This document shows, piece by piece, positions 1 through 6,596 of a DNA stretch of 7,819 nucleotides. Made by a program: the position numbers and the translations under genes. The stretch is from Methanothrix sp. (lineage in GTDB: Archaea; Halobacteriota; Methanosarcinia; Methanotrichales; Methanotrichaceae), in the NCBI GenBank assembly GCA_028682845.1, contig JAJRAT010000010.1:1-7819 (forward strand), given 5' to 3'. Each line of letters opens with the position of its first letter. Position 1 is the stretch's first letter. The notes under the pieces were generated by a model. The model searched no databases, was not told the DNA's origin, and saw nothing but the letters and a program-made list of their open reading frames with translations.

Positions 1-2325
1 CGTCGCCCTGACCTCGACCTCCAGCCGACTCAGCTCTTCCTTGTAGGTCAGGGACTCCGTCTCCATCTGCACCAGCCGCTCGCGCCTCTCCTGAATGGAC
101 TTTTCCAGGCGGGGCTTGGAGGCGGCGAACTCGTCGAGCTGGAAGGTCTTCTTGGAGATGGCCTTGTTCAGCTCCTCGACCTCCCGGGAGATATGCGAGA
201 TCTGCTCCTCGATCCGGTCAAGATTGTCAAGCCGCGAGCTTCTCTCCTGCTCTGCCGTGGCAATCTTCTCGGACAACTCCATCAGCTTCTTGCCCTCTTC
301 CGCGGCAAACTTCATCCTGGAGCGGTAGTGGCCGCCGGTCATGGCACCGGACTTCTCCACCAGATCTCCCTCCAATGTGACCATGCGGTATCGGCCCATG
401 AGCGGGCGGGCGTGAGAGAGGGTTTCCATAACCAGAGTATCCCGGAAGACGTACCAGAAGGCAGGCAGGAACTTGGGGTCGAAGTCCACCAAATTTAGAG
501 CATAATCGACCACGCCGGGGTGGTTCGGCTTGACCGTGGTATTGCCCCGGTCCAATTTGTTGAGCGGCAAAAACGTGGCCCTGCCGATCTGAGATCTCTT
601 CAAGTACTCGATGGCATGAGCCGCATCATCATCGCTGGCGGCGACGATGCTCTGCAGCCGCGCGCCTGCCGCCACCTCCAGCGCCGCCGAGTAGCGCGAT
701 CCGACATTGCCAAGCTCGGCAATTGTTCCGAAAAGGCCATGCAGCGTCTGATTCTTCATGGCGGAGCGCACCGCTTCCACGGCCCGGCTGTAGCCTGATT
801 TGTCCTCCGCCGCCCTCAGCCTGCCGTCCGTGCGGGCAAACTCGCCCTGCAGCCGCTGCATCTCCCTCTCCGCCTCGGATATCTCGCGGCGCAGCCTCAG
901 CCGGGCGGCTTCCAGGTCGTCCCGGTCCCGCTCCATCTCCATGGCTTTGCCGTTTTGGACCGCCAGCTCTGACCGGATCTTCTCGGCCTCATGGTCCACG
1001 CCAGCCAGCGAGTCCAGCGCCTCCTTGATGCCGGATGACAGCTCTTCCCGCTCCAGGCTGCCCCGCCGGGCGGCATCCAGCAGCCGATCCCGGTCCCGCA
1101 CCAGATCGCCAAGGTTTGTCTTGGCCTCCTCGCGCTGCAGTCGCGCCGCGGACAGGTCGTCTCGCAGGATGGAATATTTGGCATCGGCCCTGGCCAGCTT
1201 CTCCTGCGCTGCCGCCAGGATCTCCATCTGGTCGTCCAGCTCGCCGCGCAGGCTCGCCCCGCGCAAACTGGCATCCCGGACCTTGCTTGCCAGCCCTTCC
1301 AGCTCCTGTTGAAGGTTGCCGATCTGAATGAAGCAGGTCTTCTTTGAAGCATCCGTCTCAACGATGGCTTTTTCCGCCATCTCGCTGCGACCCGCCTCGC
1401 GAGCCATCTCCCCCTTCAGCTCCTCGATGCGCCGCTTCACCTGGATCTGCTCGTCCTCGCCCTTGTGCGTGATCTCGGCTGACAGGCCCTGCAGCTTCTC
1501 GTCAAGAACGGCCAGCTCCGCCTTCTTGGCCTCGGACTTTTGCAGCAGGCCCTCGTTCTTGGCCTTCAAGCCGGCGATCTCCTCATCAAGAACGGCCAGC
1601 TCGCTCGACGCCTCCCTCAGCCTGGCCAGGAGCAGGAATGCCTCCTGCCGCCTCAGCTCCTCGCGGTGCGCCTGGTAAGAATGGGCCTTGTCCCGCTCCG
1701 CCTTGAGCCGGAAAAGCTGCGTTCCCACTTCTTCTAAGATGACGTCCACGCGTGCGATGCGCTCCCGCACCACGTCCAGCTCTTCCATGGCCTTCTTCTT
1801 CTTCTCATCAAACTCGGCCACGCCCGCGATCTCGTCAACAATCTTGCGCCTCTCCACCGGCGACATCTCGATGATGCGCGTCACATCGCCCTGCATGACG
1901 ATGTTGTAGCTCTCCGGAGTAATCCCCGCCTTGGCGAGCAGATCGAGAAGCTCCGCCTGGCCGCAGGACTTTCCGTTGAAGGAATAAGAAGAAGCGTATT
2001 TGTCGTGATTCATCTTGATCTTTCGAGAGACCTCGATGATATCCTGGTCCAGGGGAAAGAGCCTGCTGGTGTTGTCGAGCTTAACCGTGACCTGGGCATA
2101 GTCCGGGTTCTTGCCGCTCTCGCCCTTGTAGATGAGATCGGGCAGCCGCTCGGCCCGCATGGCCCGCGAGCTGGAAAGGCACAGAGCAAAGAGAAGAGCA
2201 TCGACGATATTCGACTTACCGCTACCGTTCGGTCCCGTAACGGTGACGAAGTCGTTCTTCAGAGGAACCCTGATGCTTCTGCCAAAGGATTTGAAGTTCT
2301 TGAGTTCAACTTCCTTGATGTACAA
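1..2325 (-). CDS. smc: Chromosome segregation protein SMC, N-terminal 775 residues (3' end off window)
   Basis: SMC proteins are long coiled-coil ATPases that work with kleisin partners to compact and segregate chromosomes in the cytoplasm. The frame is open over all 775 codons. Seen in order: the N-terminal start YIKEVELKNFKSFG; Walker A GPNGSGKS at residues 31-38; the Q-loop MQGDVTRI with Gln at about 145; a Glu/Lys/Arg/Leu-rich heptad coiled coil from about 170 to 525; a hinge from HGLFGTIAELG (about 529) to SGAMTGGH (about 659-666); then the returning coil. The C-terminal coil, ABC signature and Walker B, about 400 residues in this family, lie beyond position 1. The start is a TTG at 2325-2323, chosen because a perfect GGAGGT sits 5 nt upstream and in-frame stops lie just above it. 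The upstream gene on the plus strand is divergent. scpA, often next to archaeal smc, cannot be seen from here. Rad50 is less likely because the hinge is SMC-type rather than a CxxC zinc hook. Confidence 0.97.
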   Translation of the reverse strand, partial: MYIKEVELKNFKSFGRSIRVPLKNDFVTVTGPNGSGKSNIVDALLFALCLSSSRAMRAERLPDLIYKGESGKNPDYAQVTVKLDNTSRLFPLDQDIIEVSRKIKMNHDKYASSYSFNGKSCGQAELLDLLAKAGITPESYNIVMQGDVTRIIEMSPVERRKIVDEIAGVAEFDEKKKKAMEELDVVRERIARVDVILEEVGTQLFRLKAERDKAHSYQAHREELRRQEAFLLLARLREASSELAVLDEEIAGLKAKNEGLLQKSEAKKAELAVLDEKLQGLSAEITHKGEDEQIQVKRRIEELKGEMAREAGRSEMAEKAIVETDASKKTCFIQIGNLQQELEGLASKVRDASLRGASLRGELDDQMEILAAAQEKLARADAKYSILRDDLSAARLQREEAKTNLGDLVRDRDRLLDAARRGSLEREELSSGIKEALDSLAGVDHEAEKIRSELAVQNGKAMEMERDRDDLEAARLRLRREISEAEREMQRLQGEFARTDGRLRAAEDKSGYSRAVEAVRSAMKNQTLHGLFGTIAELGNVGSRYSAALEVAAGARLQSIVAASDDDAAHAIEYLKRSQIGRATFLPLNKLDRGNTTVKPNHPGVVDYALNLVDFDPKFLPAFWYVFRDTLVMETLSHARPLMGRYRMVTLEGDLVEKSGAMTGGHYRSRMKFAAEEGKKLMELSEKIATAEQERSSRLDNLDRIEEQISHISREVEELNKAISKKTFQLDEFAASKPRLEKSIQERRERLVQMETESLTYKEELSRLEVEVRAT

Positions 2326-2330
2326 AGGTT

Positions 2331-2336
2331 ACCTCC
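2331..2336 (-). promoter_or_regulatory. Ribosome binding site of smc (decides a TTG start)
   Basis: On the minus strand GGAGGT matches the archaeal anti-Shine-Dalgarno fully and lies 5 nt before the TTG at 2325-2323. The first following ATG codons in frame lie inside the ATPase fold, after the Walker A motif, so the rare TTG is the only start that keeps the nucleotide-binding domain. Confidence 0.85.
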
Positions 2337-2582
2337 CTCACCCCAGATTGCTCATTTTCCGGCGGACCTCATCGACGGCGCAGCGCGTCCCCGTGCCCCT
2401 TCGCCGGATAATCTGTCTTCTTAAGGGTGTTGAAGTTTTTGCTCTCATTTAATCGGTGGATTGCATGATTTTTCTCAGCGGAGAAGCTCGAAGACGCAGC
2501 TTATTGATCAAATATGCGCTATGATAAATTTTTTATTTGCCTTAACTTAAGCATGTATTCGAGGATGTATATATTGTTTCCT

Positions 2583-2621
2583 ATGTCCAACATGACCTCT
2601 GCAAGGCTAATCATGTCCAAC
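2583..2621 (+). repeat. 9-bp direct repeat ATGTCCAAC, 30 bp apart
   Basis: ATGTCCAAC occurs at 2583-2591 and again at 2613-2621, exactly 30 bp start to start, about three helical turns. Both copies fall between TATA-like elements upstream of the antiporter start. This could be a pair of regulator-binding half-sites on one DNA face. Chance similarity in a short stretch is not excluded. Confidence 0.4.
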
Positions 2622-2650
2622 GCAAACCATATATCTTTATAGATTATTAT

Positions 2651-2660
2651 CTTTAAAATA
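2651..2660 (+). promoter_or_regulatory. Putative TATA box for the antiporter gene
   Basis: CTTTAAAATA resembles the archaeal TATA consensus. It is centred about 23 nt before the ATG at 2678, so transcription from it would begin at or next to the start codon, giving a leaderless or near-leaderless mRNA. This fits the lack of a properly spaced Shine-Dalgarno site: the only candidate, AGGA, directly abuts the ATG. The upstream element at 2628-2642 is an alternative giving a leader of about 15-20 nt. Confidence 0.4.
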
Positions 2661-2677
2661 CTGGGGTTCTAACAGGA

Positions 2678-3583
2678 ATGCTGGAATACCTGATATTTGT
2701 TTTAAGCCTATCCTCGTTATTGCTTGGCGCCAGCCTGCTGACTAATAGCGCGAGGCACATAGCAAAAATTGCCGGAATATCCGAGTTTGTCATTGGAGCT
2801 ACGGTCGTCGCTTTCGGCACTTCTCTTCCTGAGCTGGCGTCTTCAATTCAGGCAATGCTCTCCGGCCATCCGGGCATAGTCGTCGGAAACGTGCTGGGTT
2901 CCAACGTGGCCAACATTGGTCTTGCACTGGGCCTAACCAGCGTGCTTTTTCCGGTCTATGTGAGCAGGCAGATAACCGACATTGATATTCCGTTCCTTCT
3001 TGCTTCGGCAGTGGCAACTTATGTTGTTTTTATAGATTTGAAAGTATCCTGGATTGAAGGACTCATCCTCATCTCAATGTATATGGCGTTTATCTTCCAC
3101 GAAATATCTCAGAATCATTCGCAAGATAGGGCAATAAAAGAGAAGCTGGACCACAAGCAGCTCATAGCCTTCTTCCTGGGTGCGGCACTCCTGCATATCG
3201 GTGCCAGATATTTGATTTCATCTGCATTGATCATATCTGAGAACTTGAGAATTGGTGAGTCGTTGATAGCATTCTTCCTGGTGGCAATCGGCACATCCCT
3301 GCCAGAGATCGCCGCCACATTGATGTCAGCCAAGAGCGGAAGAGCCGATATTGCTATGGGCAATGTTCTGGGATCAAACACATTCAATTCGCTGGTGGTG
3401 CTGGGGTCCAGCACATTCTTTGGTGCCGTAAGTGATAAAGCCGCATTTATCGCTGCAGCGCTTCCCGCCATGATCCTCTTGAGCATCCTTTTGGGCTTCA
3501 TGTCACTGAACAATCGGATCACCCGCCTGGAAGGCTGCCTCTTGCTGCTCATTTATTGCGCACTGGCCGTCAATCTCATTTAA
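2678..3583 (+). CDS. CaCA-family Na+/Ca2+-type antiporter, membrane protein (301 aa)
   Basis: Members of the Ca2+:cation antiporter superfamily (YrbG/MjNCX type) exchange Ca2+ for Na+, K+ or H+ across the cytoplasmic membrane. The protein is hydrophobic throughout, with about ten membrane segments, and shows the two diagnostic alpha repeats in opposite halves. Alpha-1 is GATVVAFGTSLPE (residues 40-52) followed by GNVLGSN (70-76); alpha-2 is FLVAIGTSLPE (200-210) followed by GNVLGSNTFN (228-237). Glu52 and Glu210 correspond to the cation-binding glutamates of this family. A polar loop at about 142-160 joins the halves. Length is normal for the archaeal and bacterial form, and the gene looks intact. 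The transported ion cannot be read from sequence. It lies 43 bp before mmp10 on the same strand, with no clear terminator between, so co-transcription is possible, but no functional link is known. It is visibly more AT-rich than smc and mmp10. Confidence 0.92.
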   Translation: MLEYLIFVLSLSSLLLGASLLTNSARHIAKIAGISEFVIGATVVAFGTSLPELASSIQAMLSGHPGIVVGNVLGSNVANIGLALGLTSVLFPVYVSRQITDIDIPFLLASAVATYVVFIDLKVSWIEGLILISMYMAFIFHEISQNHSQDRAIKEKLDHKQLIAFFLGAALLHIGARYLISSALIISENLRIGESLIAFFLVAIGTSLPEIAATLMSAKSGRADIAMGNVLGSNTFNSLVVLGSSTFFGAVSDKAAFIAAALPAMILLSILLGFMSLNNRITRLEGCLLLLIYCALAVNLI

Positions 3584-3626
3584 GGTCCCCAAAACCTATT
3601 TACATCACCAAAGGAGCCCTGATTCT

Positions 3627-4844
3627 ATGGAAGTACTTGCCGACGTCGGGGGAAGGCCGGGCCTGGACTGCAAAGGCTTTTGCAGCTATTGCTATTTTAA
3701 AGGAGTAAAAAAGATCGAGCCCTTTGGCTGCAAGCACTGCATGCCGTTCAAGAAGGGCTGCGACTACTGCTCCCGCGCCATCGTTGAAGGCTATCCCGGC
3801 TTCAAGCCCCTGGAGACGGTGATCTTCGAGGTGGCGCAAAAGTGCATGGGCGACATCCCCGACAAAGTCACCATCAGCGGCGGCGGAGATCTGAGCTGCT
3901 ATCCCGACCTGCTGCCCCTGGCAAAGATGGTGGGGCAGGGCATGGTGCCCATCAGTTTGGGCTACACCAGCGGCAAGGGCTTCAAAACAGGAGACGAGGC
4001 CCGGGCGCTGGTGGATGAAGGAGTAAATGAGGTCTCGTTCACGGTCTTCTCCACGGAGCCGGAGCTGCGCCGCAAGTACATGGGAGACAAACATCCCGAA
4101 GCGGCTCTGTCCAACCTCAAGATCTTCTGCGAGAGCTGCAACGTCTACTGCGCGTCAGTGCTCATTCCCGGCGTGAACGACGGCATGGAGCTCGAGAAGA
4201 CCTGCCGCGATCTGGAGGAGATGGGTGCCAGAGGGCTCATCCTCATGAGATTCGCCAACTCCCTTGAGCAGGGCCTGATCCTGGGAAATTCGCCCATCAT
4301 TCCCGGCATTGTTCCTCATTCCGTCGAGGAGTTCCAGAGGATTGTCACGGAAACGGCAGAGCGGCACGGCCTGCGCGTCACGGGGACGCCGCTCTGGGAC
4401 CCGGAGACCGGCGCGCCCTTCGCCCTGGCCAGGAATCCGGAGGAAATCAAACGCCTGCCTGCCATCAGAAGAGGCGCGAGCATCATCACCAGCATCGTAG
4501 CCAAGCCGCTCATGGAGACCATCTTCCGCCAGCTCGGCGACAAGGTGAATGTACTGGCTGTCGAGAAGGACGTGGGCTGCCTGATCACCATCGACGACTT
4601 CAGGAAACTTGACCTGGCCCAATTGAAGGACACAGTCATCATTCCCGGCAGAACCATGGCCTACGAGAAGGAGATTAAAAAAGTGCTCAGCCTGGACGGC
4701 AAAGACAGGCTCGTAGCGCGCGGCCCGGACCAGCTCACTGTGGACGGAGAGATGAGCATATCCATGAAGAAGCAAGAAGTGCTGGACCTGGAGATTGAAG
4801 CATTCGGAGAACTGATTGAGGCCATTAACGCTCTGGGCGTCTAA
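3627..4844 (+). CDS. mmp10: Mmp10: methyl-coenzyme M reductase arginine C-methyltransferase, B12-dependent radical SAM (405 aa)
   Basis: Mmp10 (methanogenesis marker 10) adds a methyl group to the C5 carbon of a conserved arginine in McrA, stabilising methyl-coenzyme M reductase. Seen: N-terminus EVLADVGGRPGLDC; radical SAM motif C15-x3-C19-x2-C22; directly after it two CxxC pairs (C35/C38 and C45/C48) in EPFGCKHCMPFKKGCDYC, which should correspond to the separate iron-binding loop described for the Methanosarcina enzyme; ISGGGD at 83-88 for SAM binding; and GYTSGKG with Tyr113, probably the unusual tyrosine that can ligate the cluster. Residues from about 320 onward form the C-terminal domain that helps hold cobalamin. 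Length is close to the family norm of about 410. The ATG is supported by AAGGAG at 3611-3616, 10 nt upstream, and by the conserved N-terminus. It is followed on the same strand by a second radical SAM gene; two T6 tracts lie between. The family assignment is strong; the residue mapping to the crystal structure is from memory. Confidence 0.96.
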   Translation: MEVLADVGGRPGLDCKGFCSYCYFKGVKKIEPFGCKHCMPFKKGCDYCSRAIVEGYPGFKPLETVIFEVAQKCMGDIPDKVTISGGGDLSCYPDLLPLAKMVGQGMVPISLGYTSGKGFKTGDEARALVDEGVNEVSFTVFSTEPELRRKYMGDKHPEAALSNLKIFCESCNVYCASVLIPGVNDGMELEKTCRDLEEMGARGLILMRFANSLEQGLILGNSPIIPGIVPHSVEEFQRIVTETAERHGLRVTGTPLWDPETGAPFALARNPEEIKRLPAIRRGASIITSIVAKPLMETIFRQLGDKVNVLAVEKDVGCLITIDDFRKLDLAQLKDTVIIPGRTMAYEKEIKKVLSLDGKDRLVARGPDQLTVDGEMSISMKKQEVLDLEIEAFGELIEAINALGV

Positions 4845-4846
4845 GA

Positions 4847-4869
4847 TTTTTTCGCCTGCAACCTTTTTT
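4847..4869 (+). terminator. Tandem T6 tracts after mmp10 (probable archaeal terminator)
   Basis: Two runs of six T (4847-4852 and 4864-4869) begin 3 nt after the mmp10 stop. Archaeal RNA polymerase terminates at U-rich runs without needing a hairpin, so partial or full termination is likely, which weakens the case for one mmp10-rSAM operon. Confidence 0.5.
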
Positions 4870-4890
4870 GTCATCGTCGCAGCCAATTTC

Positions 4891-4902
4891 CGTCATTTGA
4901 CG
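4891..4902. repeat. Small palindrome upstream of the SPASM gene
   Basis: CGTCA-TT-TGACG is a perfect inverted repeat with 5-bp arms and a 2-bp centre, about 70 bp before the start of the following gene. The loop is too tight for a stable RNA hairpin, so if functional it is more likely a dimeric protein-binding site. Confidence 0.3.
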
Positions 4903-4972
4903 ATTTTGCCCATTTTCGCATTACAGGGCCGCTACCAGGAAAACTATTAGTACTCAGGAAGAATGCCAAAAA

Positions 4973-6139
4973 GTGATGCTGCAAAAAAGGCCTTTCCACG
5001 TCATGATCATCCCCACCCTCGGCTGTCCTTCCAAATGCGCCTATTGCTGGAGTTCGGAGGTGGATTCTCCCATCATGAGCATTGACACCGTCAAAGAGAC
5101 AGTCGAATGGCTCAAGAACTTCAGGAACGATCCCGTCACCTTCACATTCCACGGCGGCGAACCGCTGCTGGCCGGAGCGGAATTCTATCGGAAGGCTCTG
5201 CCCCTGCTCACCGAAAATTTGCAGCACCTGACCCCCAACTTCGCTTTGCAGACAAACCTGTGGAGGATGACGCCGGAGCTGGCCGATGTTCTCGCAGAAT
5301 ACAAGATCCCCATCGGCTCAAGCCTGGACGGCCCTCGGGAGCTGAATGATCTGCAAAGATCGGAGGGCTACTACGAGAGGACCATGAAGGGATACGAGAT
5401 CGCCAAGGAGCACGGCCTTCAGGTCCAATTCATCTGCACTTTTACTTCTTACTCGGTCAAATTCAAAGAGGATATTTTCAATTACTTCAAGGACAACGGC
5501 TTGACGCTGAAGCTGCACCCGGCTCTGCCGTCACTGCGCAGCGACGACCCCGACAAATGGGCACTCTCGCCCCAGGAGTACGGAGAACTGCTGGTCTATC
5601 TGATGGACAAGTATCTGGAAAACATGAACCAGATAGAGGTTAGAAACATCAACGATTACTGCCGCTGCGTCCTCACCGGAAGAGGCACTGTCTGCACCTT
5701 TGTGGACTGCATGGAAAACACATTTGCGGTGGGGCCGGATGGAAACATCTACCCATGCTACCGTTTTGTCGGCATGCCGGAGTTCGTGATGGGCAATGTC
5801 CGCGATCATCCCAGCCAACAGGATTTGGCGGCCTCGCCTGCCGGTCAGCGCATGCGCCGGTATAAGGATTACGTGGACAAGGAATGCAAGGGCTGCAAGC
5901 ACATTCGCTACTGCCGGGGCGGCTGTCCGTACAATGCCATTGCACCCACTGGCGGCGAGATCAAGGGCGTAGATCCGCACTGTCTGGCCTACAAGAGGAT
6001 CTTCGACGAGATCGGAGATCGGTTTAACCAGGAGATGATGGGGTCCTTCGGCCTGGGAATGACCGGATCGCAACCGAGCGCAAGCAGTAGTTCTCGCCCT
6101 GGGATCATGTCCTTAATGAAGAGAATGATCGCTAAATAG
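4973..6139 (+). CDS. Radical SAM/SPASM peptide- or protein-modifying enzyme (388 aa)
   Basis: An iron-sulfur enzyme of the anaerobic sulfatase-maturase/SPASM group, whose members use the 5'-deoxyadenosyl radical to oxidise or crosslink residues in peptides and proteins. Seen: radical SAM motif C18-x3-C22-x2-C25 in GCPSKCAYCW; TFHGGEP for SAM binding; then a full SPASM region with C241, C246, C262 in GPDGNIYPC, and C305, C308, C314, C318 and C337, enough for two auxiliary 4Fe-4S clusters. Length is close to anSME (about 370). A Ser-rich tail (about 355-388) ending in a basic amphipathic stretch is extra. From memory it resembles the methanogen TIGR04083 family (called CbpB, paired with a small Cys-rich precursor CbpA), but no such precursor with a start codon was found nearby and the substrate is unknown. 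The start may be GTG 4973 or the next codon ATG 4976; AGGA at 4956-4959 is slightly better placed for the GTG. The stop is TAG. Confidence 0.88.
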   Translation: MMLQKRPFHVMIIPTLGCPSKCAYCWSSEVDSPIMSIDTVKETVEWLKNFRNDPVTFTFHGGEPLLAGAEFYRKALPLLTENLQHLTPNFALQTNLWRMTPELADVLAEYKIPIGSSLDGPRELNDLQRSEGYYERTMKGYEIAKEHGLQVQFICTFTSYSVKFKEDIFNYFKDNGLTLKLHPALPSLRSDDPDKWALSPQEYGELLVYLMDKYLENMNQIEVRNINDYCRCVLTGRGTVCTFVDCMENTFAVGPDGNIYPCYRFVGMPEFVMGNVRDHPSQQDLAASPAGQRMRRYKDYVDKECKGCKHIRYCRGGCPYNAIAPTGGEIKGVDPHCLAYKRIFDEIGDRFNQEMMGSFGLGMTGSQPSASSSSRPGIMSLMKRMIAK

Positions 6140-6147
6140 AATTTTGA

Positions 6148-6161
6148 TTTTTTTTTATTTT
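6148..6161 (+). terminator. T-rich terminator after the SPASM gene
   Basis: A run of nine T (6148-6156), one A and four more T begins 9 nt after the TAG stop codon. It is the strongest U-tract in the window and probably ends the transcript carrying the two radical SAM genes. Confidence 0.65.
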
Positions 6162-6335
6162 CACTCTTAAATAGCTGCGGCAACCTCTGCCCCGGAGTAT
6201 GTTTTATTGACTTCCGGCTAAGCTCTTCAGGCCGCAAGTTAACCACATCGGTCGCTATTCTCTTTGGATTAATTGTTGCTCCCAGTTCGGGTTGATTCAA
6301 TGCTGGACTTTGTAGGTACATAACATATGATATTT

Positions 6336-6346
6336 TAATATTTAAG
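6336..6346 (+). promoter_or_regulatory. Putative TATA box for the first secreted-protein gene
   Basis: TAATATTTAAG lies in an AT-rich stretch upstream of the gene. A start site about 25 nt downstream would fall near 6366, leaving a leader of about 34 nt that contains the AGGTG ribosome site at 6390-6394. No other feature was recognised in the rest of 6162-6335. Confidence 0.45.
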
Positions 6347-6388
6347 TTTCAAAAGCTTTTTATTCAATGGAATCCTATTTAGAAATAA

Positions 6389-6596
6389 TAGGTGTTAAAA
6401 TGAATTATTGCAAAATTTTCATATGCTTGGTGTCGTTTGTCTGCCTTTCGTTTCAGGCATGCGCGCAAGATAGTGCCAGTAGCACAATGGGATCTAGCGG
6501 AGATTGGATTAGCCCCAACATGGGACAGGTGTCCAGCCGTGCGAATTCTGATCCGGGGCTTGCAGGAATGTTACAATGGCTCGATCAACCTGTCTC
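6389..6596 (+). repeat. Upstream copy of a duplicated 5' gene cassette
   Basis: This stretch recurs downstream at 7375-7600. Exact shared blocks: TAGGTGTTAAAATGAA (6389-6404 = 7375-7390), TTTCAGGCATGCGC (6451-6464 = 7437-7450), a 25-nt block (6481-6505 = 7485-7509) and a 20-nt block (6577-6596 = 7581-7600). The offset is 986 bp, rising to 1004 bp after one 18-bp in-frame insertion in the second copy. Identity includes third codon positions, so the duplication or a gene-conversion event is fairly recent. Confidence 0.85.
6390..6394 (+). promoter_or_regulatory. Ribosome binding site deciding the start at 6400
   Basis: AGGTG stands 5 nt before ATG 6400. The same site, spacing and flanks precede the paralogue (7376-7380 before ATG 7386). 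It selects this ATG over the in-frame ATG at 6367, which has no such site and would bury the signal peptide behind an 11-residue charged extension. Confidence 0.7.

Larger units (their letters stand above)
2341..2677. other. Divergent intergenic region between smc and the antiporter gene
   Basis: About 340 bp without a supportable gene. The smc-proximal 70 bp are GC-rich; the remainder is AT-rich. On the minus strand, TTAAAT (2447-2452) and TTAAGAA near 2416-2422 are weak TATA candidates for smc. On the plus strand, TGTATATATT (2566-2575), CATATATCTTTATAG (2628-2642) and TTTAAAAT (2652-2659) are candidates for the antiporter gene. A 9-bp direct repeat lies among them. Reading frames here are short (the longest ATG-started one seen is 29 codons, from 2553) and lack a ribosome-binding site. 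No tRNA-like or convincing structured RNA was seen. Confidence 0.6.

Noticed and set aside
897..1361. Minus-strand frame of 154 codons and several long plus-strand frames across 95-2452
   Set aside because: All are shadows within the GC-rich smc gene. The smc frame is continuous from 2325 to 1 with the expected motifs; the others read as Arg/Ser/Ala-rich noise.
1..2325. Rad50 instead of SMC
   Set aside because: The central region is an SMC-type hinge ending in SGAMTGG, not a CxxC zinc hook, and the N-terminal motif spacing fits SMC.
2553..2642. 29-codon plus-strand frame with several Met codons upstream of the antiporter
   Set aside because: Very short, without a ribosome site, and it overlaps TATA-like elements and the direct repeat; its repeated Met-Ser-Asn is only the DNA repeat read in frame.
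4155..4886. Minus-strand frame of 243 codons opposite mmp10
   Set aside because: Long but antisense to a strongly conserved enzyme gene; GC-rich codon bias on the other strand explains the lack of stops.
5989..6321. Minus-strand frame of 110 codons overlapping the end of the SPASM gene
   Set aside because: It crosses the conserved C-terminal coding region and the terminator on the opposite strand, has no recognisable domain, and has no good ribosome site.
6451..6468. Lipoprotein signal (Cys after FQA) in the secreted proteins
   Set aside because: Gln at -2 and Phe at -3 do not fit a lipobox; the overlapping ACA signal-peptidase I site is better in both paralogues, though lipidation is not strictly excluded.
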